Positions 13,191 through 36,666 of a DNA stretch of 64,000 nucleotides are shown in pieces (position 1 is the first letter of the stretch; each line of letters opens with the position of its first letter). Source of the DNA: Halichondria panicea (lineage: Eukaryota; Porifera; Demospongiae; Suberitida; Halichondriidae). The notes under the pieces were generated by a model, which made no database searches, was not told the DNA's origin, and worked only from the letters and a program-made list of their open reading frames with translations. The translations under genes were made by a program, and so were the position numbers. The DNA lies in contig NC_087382.1 of assembly GCF_963675165.1 (NCBI RefSeq), forward strand, positions 4,193,963 through 4,257,962, written 5' to 3'.

Positions 13191-13479
13191 GTGTGTGTGT
13201 GTGTGAATGCTGGTCCTAACTTGTTTCAGATTTGTAATACTACACTGGACCATACATTTTTGTATCACTGCATGTACTGGATCATTAATTGTATAGAGGG
13301 CGTGGTGTATCACCTGGTATATGTAATGGAAGTAAAGAAGCTTCCACTATTGGCGCCAGTTAGTTGTTGGCATGTATACTGGATCATTAATTGTTTAACG
13401 TGTCACTGTCACTGTCACAATGCGTGTAGCTTCCGGTATAATTATGCCTTGGTGCGCATGCGCAAGCGAGGTATGCTAG

Positions 13480-13840
13480 GAGCGTAGCCAGGATTTGCGC
13501 CAAAATTTTGACCGGAAGCCACGCCTCTTAAGTGTGACGTCATATTTGACATATCTATTTAGTTGCGTGTGGCCTGATATTTTATTTGCATACATGAAGA
13601 AGAAGCTAGTTTAATTAGCAAAGAACTATAGATTTAGACCAGAATAGCTCACAGTTTAGAGACTAAATTATTTTGCTTGCCTATACTAGCTAGCTAACTG
13701 CAGCAAGATTCAGAAGAAAAGTAGTGCTCAGGAAGATAATCAGATACGTACACTAACCTAGCTGAGCTGAGTAGTAGAGATCCAGAAAAAGGGGGGGGGG
13801 GGGCATTTGCCCCCTTTGCACCCCCTGGCTATGCCACTGT
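13480..13840 (+). mobile_element. MITE with CAGTGGCRTAGCCAGG-type terminal inverted repeats
   Basis: The left end reads gcgtagccaggatttg and the right end ccctggctatgccactgt, its inverted partner. The interior contains a G-run and gaagccacgcctctt. A related interior is found around 33489-34130, which begins acagtggcgtagcctgg. No coding capacity. The end sequence is of a kind common in non-autonomous DNA transposons of animals; the superfamily is not assigned here. Confidence 0.6.
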
Positions 13841-14462
13841 ATAGGGTAGTGTGTTTGTGCATGTGTCTCTGTGTCTGTGTGTCTATGTAGACTGCTACAG
13901 CTGCATGCTCAAGGATCAATCAAGTGCAAGTAAGAGTTTCTATTAGTCATGTTTACTTGGATTTTAATTAGTGGATAATGCTTCGTTCTCGAGTTATGCC
14001 TAGTCAGTTTTGCTCTTAATAATTGGAATGCCATTTGCAGCCTTTTCAGAAGAATGCGTGTATCAAAACTTGTCCATGGAGTGTTGCTACTCAGTTAGCT
14101 CTGCACTAGAATGCTATATAGCTATTGGCAGCTGCAACAGTGGGAAGAGAGCTGCAAGTTTTTACAGGATTTTCAGACCTTTGTACACAGTTTGTGGGAC
14201 GACTAACCTTATTAATTTTGGTTTATGAGGTTCATGCAGCATTCATGGGATATAGTTGTATTCATTATTCTACCTCAATTCTCATAATTGCGACACATCT
14301 TCTTTGATTTGCTAAAGTTCAGTTTGGATGTTTCTACACATCCATAATTACACACACTAATTAGTCCTCTGATTCAGTATCTATAATTATATCTACAACA
14401 AAGTTCACAAAATTGTAATGTTCGATTATTTTCCTTTTTCTTACTCACGACTATCAGGATCA

Positions 14463-15467
14463 TCATGCACCAATAAGAGGTGTGCAAGTTTTGGGACGCA
14501 CTCGTAGCTCAGCATAATCATAAGCGGTAGTGGTACGACTATAATAAAGCTGAGGGTTAGGCATGTCAGTGAGATGCATGCTGTAGCACCGATTAAACCA
14601 GAACCCGCCTCCGTTGTAATGTTGTGAACAACTATAACTCTTTTTCTTGTCATTATCTTGATCAAGCGTGGAGAATTTCATTCCATTATGAGCTAGAAGA
14701 AAATCAAAACCCTCATATTTTTTATCCGACACATGCAGTGTGTAGCTTGTATCAGGTCCATCCACTTTAAAGCTACCATACGAAAGAACTAGTTTTGTGC
14801 CATCAGTCTTTCTCAATTCAATTTCGACCTCCATTGACCCTTGTCGACTCGTAAGACAGTGCATTTTCTTTAGTCCATACCAGAACTCGCCACTCAGGTC
14901 CCCAAATCCATTCTCATATTCCACCCACGGCCTTTTGAATGAAACTCTCTCATCAACGTCTGGTGTCCTCTTTATTAGCACTGTCCATCCACCATCACCA
15001 CTCTCCATGTTGCACAGAGTTTTCATAAAGAGAAGGTTTGCTTGAGTGAAGGTTCCAGTACTTGAACAGGTATTTCTGATATCGTAGATCCCTGATTTTG
15101 GAGTGTAGTTGCCATTATCGATGATCTTGGATGCTTCTGCCATCTGCATACATTTTTTACTTTATGCCACAACTGTTTACAGTAAATATAATTATTGTTA
15201 TGATCATATCTCACCATGCACTGTAGTTAGTATTAGCTATAGTTGTATAGAATATCCAACAACTACATGTATAATTGTAGAATTTGGTAAATAAAAATAG
15301 CTTACTTGGCAGCAGTCTTGAACGTTAGCATCCACGCAGTATTTTTTCTCGTCCGTAATCTTCTTGAGTGATTCCTCGAACCTTGTCAAGCAGTTGCCAA
15401 CGCTCAGTATTGCTGTAGATCCCTCCAACAATACAGAGATGAGGAGAACTGCCAGTTGTAGCTTCAT
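14463..15467 (-). CDS. Secreted fibrinogen-related protein, type B, intact (FReD-B2)
   Basis: Exons 15467-15306 and 15143-14463 join at phase 0 to give 280 aa. The chosen start gives a clean signal peptide (MKLQLAVLLISVLLEGS); an upstream in-frame ATG at 15497 would only add a charged extension. The linker again ends in QDCCQ before the donor. The FReD has SGIYDI, LCNMESGDGGWTVL, GFGDLSGEFWYGL and GGGFWFNRC, and keeps DQDND at the calcium-binding position, unlike the type A proteins. The closing AELRVRPKTC is present. It is the only intact type B gene in the cluster; the neighbours on both sides are broken relatives. Confidence 0.88.
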
Positions 15468-15740
15468 CTTCTTTGCTCTTAGTTGATATGTTGACATTGA
15501 TGTTTTTGCTGTTGGTGTGTGTGTGTCTGGTCCTTTTATAGAAGCATGCATGCATGCACGAAAAACCTGTTTCAGATTTGTACATACCTGCTGTCTCACT
15601 ATATTAGCGCCAGTGTGGCTACTAGTATGGATCATAAACTTGTAGAAGGTTTAATGTATATCACTGTGTGTGCCAGTGTGGCTTCTGGTATGTACTGGAT
15701 CATTAATTGTAAAATTGTTTACAGGGATTGATGTCTCATT

Positions 15741-16495
15741 TTTGTGTAGCTTGTACTAGGTCCATCCACTTTAAAGTCACCATACGAAATAACTTTTTTT
15801 GTGTCATCAGTCTTTCTCAATTCAACTTCGACGCTCTCGACTTTAGTCCGTACCAGAACTCGCTACTCAGGTTCCTGAATCCATCCTCATAATCGACGCA
15901 AGGACGACTAATAAAAGTAAACTCTCTCTCATCAACGTCTGGTGTCCTCTTCACTAGCACTGTCCATCCACCATCACCACTCTCCATGTTGCACAGAGTT
16001 GTCATGCTTGCTTGAGTGAAGGCTTCGGTATTTGGACAGGTATTTCTGATATCGTAGATCCCTAGCTGATTTTGGAGTGCATGTAGTTGTCATTATCGAT
16101 GATCTTGGATGCTTCTGTAATCTGCATACATTTTTACTTTAATAACGTCGCTATACTGTTTCCATGCATGCAGTAAATGTTATTATCGTTAGCAATGATC
16201 ATACTTTACCATGCAGTAGTTAGTAGCTATATAGTTGTATAGAATGATCCAGTGGTGTACAGTCAACTATACATGTATAGTTATTAGCATTAGGTATCTA
16301 TACTATCATAATAGATATTTTACTTGGCAGCAGTCTTGAACATGCATATGCATGTACGCATTCTTTTTTGTTGTCTGTAATCTCCTCGGTGATTTCTCGA
16401 ACCTTGTCAAGCATTCTCAGTAATGCTACAGATCCCTCCAACAATACAGAGATGAGGAGAACTGCCAGTTGTAGCTTCAGTTGATATGTTAGCAT
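15741..16495 (-). pseudogene. Type B FReD pseudogene, truncated (FReD-B3)
   Basis: Exon 1 (16495-16324) is like the intact type B signal exon, but the MKLQL start codon has mutated, leaving only the upstream MLTYQLKLQL start, and extra bases shift the frame before the QDCCQ donor. Exon 2 (16121 downward) has the FReD N-terminal part (LCNMESGDGGWTVL, SSEFWYGL), loses the HCLTS block by deletion near 15845, and stops matching after VDGPSTSYT near 15741. The calcium site and C-terminal half are absent. Confidence 0.8.
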
Positions 16496-16916
16496 TGATG
16501 TTTTTGCTGTTGGTATATATAATTATGTGTGTGTGTGAATGCTGGTCCTTTTATACTGTAATTTTTTTACAGCATAATGCATGCGCGTGGATACACTATA
16601 TAGTAGTGTATTATGCTAACCGGATATGTGCATGCCCTTGTATATACAGTACTTACATAATTAATATCGTGTACAAATTAAAGATAAGGACTAATGCAAA
16701 TAACGAGTACATTACTCTTTAAAATAATGACAAAAATTGATGTGCTTTCCTGCAGCTCGAGTGGTAAGATATTGCATGTGGGAAAAAAGACTCGACATCG
16801 GTACATGACTGTACATGATAGCTGCAATTGTATTGGTATTGTATACTATTTTTAAAGAATTCCTTAAAAATGCTCAATTAACGTATGCAGTCAACAGGTT
16901 AATTATGGTCATTGCT

Positions 16917-17239
16917 ATAACCAATTGTTAACTCCCCCCCCACACACACACACACACACACACCACACAGCTGTTTGACAGAACCCTACGTGAGGTTAAA
17001 GACGCGCTCACCTTCTGGCTAGTCTAATGCTTCGATCCATCATGATAACGTAGACTGAAATGGCCGTCGGAATGGACCCCACGGCAACTCTAGCGGCGGC
17101 TATATGCTCACGGCTAGTGATGGCTTCTTCTTGAATCTGTCCTGGGTATTATTGAGATTGTGCGTACCGCTCAGTAGCCAAGGGGCTGGAGCTAAAGGAG
17201 TGCTTGCATCGCTAGTATTGACCCCACCTATATTTGCAC
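16917..17239 (+). pseudogene. Decayed duplicate of UBE4A exon 9
   Basis: This stretch aligns by eye with UBE4A exon 9 and its intron edge (21613-21950): a CA-rich run, cacacagctgtttgacag, then GATGGCTTCTTCTTGAATCT and the block encoding DGFFLNLSWVLLRLCVP, then IASIDPTY. It has a deletion near 16990, an in-frame stop (tctaatgcttc for tcgaatgcttc) and frameshifts, and no adjoining exons. It lies about 0.7 kb upstream of the UBE4A start on the same strand. Confidence 0.85.
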
Positions 17240-17268
17240 TATAATTATTATATAATAGAGACATTCGG

Positions 17269-17335
17269 AGACTGATCTAATATTTGGTGATATAGCAGGA
17301 AATTCCTGCTATATCACCAAATATTAGATCAGTCT
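17269..17335. repeat. Perfect 67-bp palindrome (33-bp arms, one-base centre)
   Basis: agactgatctaatatttggt... is followed, after a single central A, by its exact reverse complement ending ...attagatcagtct. All 33 base pairs match. It lies between the UBE4A exon relic and a FReD relic. No coding content. Confidence 0.95.
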
Positions 17336-17444
17336 GGTATATTCTAATGTGTTTGTTTGAGTTACAATTTTACCATGATATAATTTCAAAGGTATATTCG
17401 CGCCCATGCAGTTTAGTTTGTATAGCTGAGTCCCATCACTTCCC

Positions 17445-17527
17445 TTACTCACAACTATCAGGATCGGCATCACCGACAGTTGTATGCAACCTCCTTTGGG
17501 ACACACACTCACAGCTTAACATACTAA
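17445..17527 (-). pseudogene. FReD C-terminal relic (type B-like)
   Basis: The plus strand reads ctcacaactatcaggatc, then tttgggacacacactc and agcttaac, matching the 3' end of the type B FReD genes (for example 12175-12245: C-terminal RVRPKGC region, stop and 3' UTR). Only about 80 bp remain. It extends the former FReD cluster right up to the UBE4A promoter region. Confidence 0.6.
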
Positions 17528-17532
17528 GTCGT

Positions 17533-17657
17533 ACACTGTAAAAATAAAGTGCGGTGGGCACACTAAAACGGTCGCATATAGCACGCTCAAAAAAGTGTGC
17601 TGTTACATGCGACTGTTTTAGTGTGTCCACCGTACCGCACTTCATTTTTTACAGTGT
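17533..17657. mobile_element. 125-bp foldback MITE
   Basis: The sequence begins acactgtaaaaataaagtgc and ends gcacttcattttttacagtgt, and the inner parts pair almost throughout (aaaacggtcgcata with tgcgactgtttt). It is a near-complete hairpin typical of a small inverted-repeat element, sitting about 260 bp before the UBE4A start codon. Confidence 0.7.
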
Positions 17658-17919
17658 AGGGAGCAGTGTTATTAAAGGGTAGGCATATATTATCGGTAAT
17701 CAGTATAAAGATGCATGTGATACAAGGATATAAATTAAATCCACATTACTTTGTTGTTACCGGCCGCGTTGGTCATGTATCCCATTATGCATGAGTCTCA
17801 TAAATTAGCCGCCCTTTTTTTAGCTTCTTTCCACAAGGGAATTTCCCCAAATGTGGGCGTGCCTGACTCGTGGCTAAATAGAAGTTAGCTAGGTAAACAC
17901 AAGCTCAAGAAAAGAAGAG

Positions 17920-31552
<13,633 letters not shown>

Positions 31553-31987
31553 GACTGAAATAGTGACTGTAGTTCTGTGATCAATTTTCTGATAAATTTC
31601 TTATGCTTGTTTCAACCATGTAGGTGTTGAAATGTATGCATGTAGATACTTACTGCATGGGAATTGTGTGGCACTATAATAAACTAGTGTTCAAGCTGGC
31701 GCTGTGCTAATGCCTCTTGCCATGATTTGCTTTCGCTCAAAAGTATAGAAGAGGAAGTATAGAAGAGGAAAAAGTGTATAAAATAATCTGTCTAAAACTG
31801 ACTTGCATCTATTCAATTGTATAATTATGGTATCATTGTTGTGTAAATATACAGCCAAAAATAGTAATTCGCTACGATTGTATTACTATGTGAGTAGAGT
31901 ATGCTGACTCAGCAGGCTCTAAAAAGGCTCAACTTTAAATGTATGGTGATTATTGATAACGCGTGTCCAGCCTCCTCTGATTGTGCG

Positions 31988-32216
31988 CCGTATAGCGCGA
32001 AATTTTCGAGGCACTTATATTTCGTGGAAATGGCCTCTATAAAACATTCGTTGCACAATGGGGCCAGATAACTGCTTACCGGAAGCCACGCCTTATCTTT
32101 GCACATTATAGTAGATAATTTAAAGAACAATTTTTCATGGAATTAATTTTCATGTAGGATTGCTAACCCACAAAAACAGCGAAAATTAAGCCCCTTGAAA
32201 ATTTCGCGCTATATGT
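31988..32216. mobile_element. MITE, family 1, copy downstream of UBE4A
   Basis: ccgtatagcgcgaaattttc at the left and gaaaatttcgcgctata at the right, with the same interior blocks as the intron 15 copy but more decayed. A partial end of a related element (taccgtatagcgtgtaattt) follows at 32226. Confidence 0.75.
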
Positions 32217-32358
32217 ATAGTAAGTACCGTATAGCGTGTAATTTTCGTGGGGCAAATATTCGATTTTTCTGGTAGGGGTATACATGTACGTATCTTCTGA
32301 GAGTCATTCATACTGTACCATGGTTATCTCCAAGTACCCTTGGCTAACTCAAAAAAGT

Positions 32359-32590
32359 GAGGAGTTCATTGACTCGCTGATTCAGGAGCTGATAAGCGAT
32401 CCAAAAAATGATATGCATGGATTCAACTGCCCAACAGGCCCCAGAGGGGTTCCTTGACCCGCTGACTTAGGAGCTTAAAAGCAACCCTTCCAAAATTATA
32501 TTTGATAATACTGGCTCACAACCCCCCCCTCCCCCCCTCCCCCCCTCTGACTGTTAAACAGAACTCCACTGACAGTTGACATGGTATATA
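32359..32590 (+). pseudogene. Decayed duplicates of the UBE4A U-box exons
   Basis: 32359-32403 matches the start of UBE4A exon 24 (gaggagttcattgac, gagctgataagcgatcc). 32433-32487 is a second, worse copy that keeps the acceptor (acaggccccagagggg) and has a stop where the gene encodes Gln (acttaggagctt). 32551-32590 matches exon 25 (aacagaactccactgacag). These lie about 0.8-1 kb past the functional stop on the same strand and cannot encode a U-box. Confidence 0.8.
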
Positions 32591-32673
32591 TACAATATAT
32601 GGTATAATTATATACAATTGAATAATAAATTGTAAACTTCAGGAACTACTATAATGGTAATTTTGATCAGACA

Positions 32674-34426
32674 TCATTGATTCAGAGTCTTCCAACAGCA
32701 TATAGACACAAGACTGAAAAAAAAAATGTTTCAGTCACATGCGTGCTTGTCATATTGCACATATAATTTATCAACTCACCAGATAGCTAATACTACGGCA
32801 ACAATGAAAAAGACAACTGCAAGGCCAATGGCTATATTGCGATCTCTGTTATCACATGCGCATGGGCCTGTATATAATATATAGAAACAATAAATAATAG
32901 CACGCCACGGTGTCAGGACGTTAATTGGCTATAAAATTATGTCAGTGACTTTAGTTGATTTGAGATATTGAAACTGTCTATAATTATAATCCAACATGCA
33001 TGCGGACTCTATTAATTTATACCACATGGAGCCCATGCCATGAATGTGCTTTGTTTTTGTATGTGAAGATTGGACAGCTTTGAAAGCAGAAGATTATGTT
33101 GCTCAAGTTGAAGGCTTTGCCCCGAATGTGGGGTGATATGCTCAGCAGGGCTAGATAAGCTTGTATTTCTACTCGCATTTTGATAAAGAAGGCTATGCAC
33201 TCGGTAGTCTCCATGCAAGTGATAATCTGTAATCTGGTTTCTGATTCACCGTTTGCATTATATTTATTCCTTGATTTTACTCAGGTTACTGTTTCTATGC
33301 GCCCTATCGTCCACGTGGCGCAACATACGTATTGTGTAAATATTAATTATTTGCAAAAAATGATACTGGTAATTCAGAAACAAATAATGCAAGAAATTGG
33401 TTGCATGATGAATTCACTTGGAGTGGCCGAATGCCGAGCTGGGGCCTGCAGTTTTAAATTAGAGCTCTAGTATAGTGATTGCCTATAGTACAGTGGCGTA
33501 GCCTGGATTTTTGGAAGAGCAGGGCAACTCAAATCAGTTGAGCAAGACCAGAGCAGGCGCTGGAAAAAAAGTCATTACTCAGTTTTCCTTAGCAATCAGC
33601 ATGCGCATTAGATATGGCCCTGACCACATTTCAATTGCATGACATCATTCTATTATTATAATTATGCATACAGTATAGATTGACAGATCACGGTGATTCA
33701 AGCTAAGTTTAGAGAGTTCATGGGAGCACAAAAGGGGGGGGGAGCTCTAGCCCCGTCAGCCCCCCGATAATTTTTTTATGGCATGCATGAATAGAAAGTA
33801 GTTGGAACTTGACAATACAAAATAAATGTTTCCATGCAAGCGATGCTCTAAATATAGTTATATAAATAAAAGCACTGTAGGCGCCAAAGCTTTCTGGCAA
33901 CGAAATTTGCATCTGCATGCAGAAAAGAGTGGGAATTGATCGATCTATGATTGTACTAAAAAGGATTGCTAAAAACGGCAAAAGTTGAAAGTTTATAATA
34001 TTAATGGCTGCCTCATAAAAAACAGTGTGGCTGTGAAGCTCTTTTCTTACTGTGCATTTAGTGGTGACATTTTTTGACTGGAGGCCATGCCTCTTATTAT
34101 AATGACGCCATTTAACTTATCTGCCTAGTTGGCTGTGGCCCAATCTTCTATTACAATGGAACCTCGCTAATCCGAATAGAGTCAGACCAGACCCCATCCG
34201 AATACATAAAATTTCCGGATTAACGGATGTCATTAAGTGATCATTAACGAAGACACTTGTGTACATGTATTATGAGTATTACTGTGGCCAGAAGGGAAGC
34301 TGTTAGCTAGAATAGTCTTTTATTTCTCCAGTCTTGTGAGCTCTCTTCGTTTTCTTTGCAGTGGCCATTGTATTGAGCAAGGTATTAACAGTTTATTAAT
34401 AAAATTATTGCTGATTCAGCAAAGCA

Positions 34427-34472
<46 letters not shown>

Positions 34473-36223
34473 CCTTTATGGCGAAAAGAGTAGTTAAGGT
34501 AAGTACAAACGGGTAAGTTAGAGTGCGCATGCGCAGTAGTCTATTGATAGCCCCTCCTCTTTTTCAGATTGCGATTTTGTCCAAATTTGCGAGGTTTCGG
34601 ACTAAAGGAGTTCGTCTGGATTAGCGAGGTTCTACTGTATTGCATATAATAGAGAAGCTATTTATTTACTTTAGCTACGAAAGAGAACTGCAGTCATTTT
34701 CGAGCCCCACCCAGTAACCGGATGTCTATGTGATGAGAAATGACTCGTTAGCTAGCTAGAAAATCAACCCTATAACTAGATCTTTACATGTACATCATAA
34801 TAATACAGTTCATTTTGCAAAAACATTCAGAAAAAAGGGTCCGGGTCCACCTCATCTATATATCTCTCACATTCTCTCAGCACGATCAGACAAGGTAACA
34901 GCGTGCCCTTCCAGATAGATCATCATCACCAGCTATAAGGCTACCATGCACTGTACAAGCTAGCTAGCCATAGATAGACGAAACTATCTCACTACTATCC
35001 TTCGCATAATTATTGAAAAAGCGCTTCAATTCGAGTAAAAAACCTGCAGTTATGAGCATGCGCTTAAAATAAAGATACGCTAGCGCTTATAAATAAAGTA
35101 CTAAGCTACGGTAGCACCCTCGCTATAATTATGCTCAGGATACTACAATAATGCCTTTGGGCTTATAATTATATATAGGTCTACCCATGCCATCATTATA
35201 ATTTATAGACACCTCCAAACAGTGTTATATGTTGCAACTGAACTTACTAGGACTAGGAGTCGAAGTTGGGAAAGATGAAGATGGAGATGGAGTTGGGCAA
35301 GATGGATTATCTATAATGCATGTAGAAAATGATGGCTGTTATAATTATATGCATGAGATTACGATTTTAAAACTAAAATGTTGTGCTATAATTATTAACC
35401 AAGTATGAAGAAATAAATTAAAGAAAAATCGGCCTGGAACTGAGGTTAGGGCCAGACAAGAAATGTCAAGGTCAATGGCATGACAACTCACGTGGCATGA
35501 TGAAATCAATCATCAAAGTATTCATTGATACATCCATCATTCGTATACCATTCGTATACTGAGCAGTACATTGAACGTTCAGGCTCGTGTTTCCAGTCAC
35601 ACCGTATATGTGTATATTAGCCTCTAACAGAGTATTCTGAGGAGGTCTGCTAACCAACAACTTAAACTGTGAGAAGGTCTCATTTAGGACACATAAATCA
35701 TTAGGCGATACTATCTTTTTGTGTTCGCACTGTCCACCACCAGGGCAAAAATATACTTGAAGCATATTAGCCGTGTCTGAAGTATTGTGTAATCTACACG
35801 TTGAAGAAACATTTTTCCCAATAAAAATGTCATGCGACCCAGGCTGGGAACAGAGTTGAAACTCTAAAAAAATGATTAAACACATAATTATATAATGAAA
35901 TATACCAGTGCATAAACTGCTTACCCTTTGGGCAGCTACAGCTTGTACTCAAGTTAATGGTATTATTATTCATTTGAAACTCGTCCAGTACCCTCTCACA
36001 CTGCTGAGCACAGATCAGGCCTGATGAGACCTGCATGTCACAACCATGCAATCATAATACCTGCACCTATATACATTGTATTTCTAGATTATGCGATTAC
36101 CTAAATTTATGCAGCATTGACATTCATTCATGTAGAGTGAGTCTAAGATACTACAGTGTTATAGATCTATACGCACACACTTAAGCTTACCAGCAAAAAA
36201 CAGATAATTATTAGATATTGCAT
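32674..36223 (-). CDS. Small type I membrane protein with six-Cys ectodomain (R1)
   Basis: Six exons, 36223-36191, 36030-35925, 35863-35492, 35310-35248, 32867-32780 and 32713-32674, give 233 aa. Intron phases are 0,1,1,1,2. Residues 1-11 plus the start of exon 2 form a signal peptide (MQYLIIICFLL then VSSGLICA). Exon 2 is a short Cys-bearing segment; exon 3 is a roughly 120-aa Cys-rich domain also found in R3, R4 and R5 (FQLC, STCRL, VYFCP, GGQCEH, DLCVL, VQCTA). Then come a Ser/Thr/Pro stalk, a transmembrane segment (IAIGLAVVFFIVAVVLAIW) and a short tail ending CCWKTLNQ. No known domain recognised; an Ig-like fold is possible. It starts 443 bp from R2, in the opposite direction. Confidence 0.72.
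33489..34140 (+). repeat. Degraded MITE-like repeat in R1 intron 4
   Basis: Begins acagtggcgtagcctgg, like the ends of the element at 13480-13840, and near 34060-34140 shares its interior (gaggccatgcctcttattat, gacgccattt, gttggctgtggcc). The middle has a G-run (33736). No clean right end was found. Confidence 0.5.
34154..34637. mobile_element. 484-bp pogo/Tc1-mariner-like MITE in R1 intron 4
   Basis: The left end caatggaacctcgctaatcc and the right end ggattagcgaggttctactg are inverted repeats, flanked by TA on both sides as expected of TA target-site duplication. The interior has a T run of about 43 bases at 34430-34471. No transposase remains. The end sequence resembles pogo/Tigger-type ends. 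Confidence 0.8.
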
Positions 36224-36666
36224 TCTGAACTAACTAAACTGGAGTTCTTTGATTAGGCCAGGCAAAGTAGATTAGTAGTTTCTCGGTTTTTGTAAATTGA
36301 TGAGGCCCAAGGAAGGCTGGACTTAATTAAGTCATTAGGGATTCACTCTATGTCAGGAACGGAAGTTATTTAACCACAACACACCCTCGAATTCTTCACA
36401 CGTATATGTTGTGACAACTTTTTGAGGGGAAGGCTAAAGTGAAGCGGGGGCTGATGAGAAACTACTCTGTAGACTCGCGGTAAACATTTTCAATTGAGGA
36501 CCCCCGCGAGGATTGCATGGCTTTACGTACATGTAGTCTCAAGTCGAGTCATAATCAGTATTGCATCATAGTTCTATGAACCAAAAAGACATAGAAGGAT
36601 CAGAGCTAGCTAGCTTCTATAGCGCGCGCTAGTCATAGAAGATGTTGAGATAGCTCTAGATCCAAG
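36224..36666. promoter_or_regulatory. Bidirectional intergenic region between R1 and R2
   Basis: 443 bp separate the two oppositely directed start codons, so promoters and 5' UTRs of both genes must lie here. I see no obvious TATA box or repeated operator; ctagctagct words and a short gcgcgcgc-like stretch (agcgcgcgct) are near 36620. Co-regulation is an inference from the layout. Confidence 0.5.
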
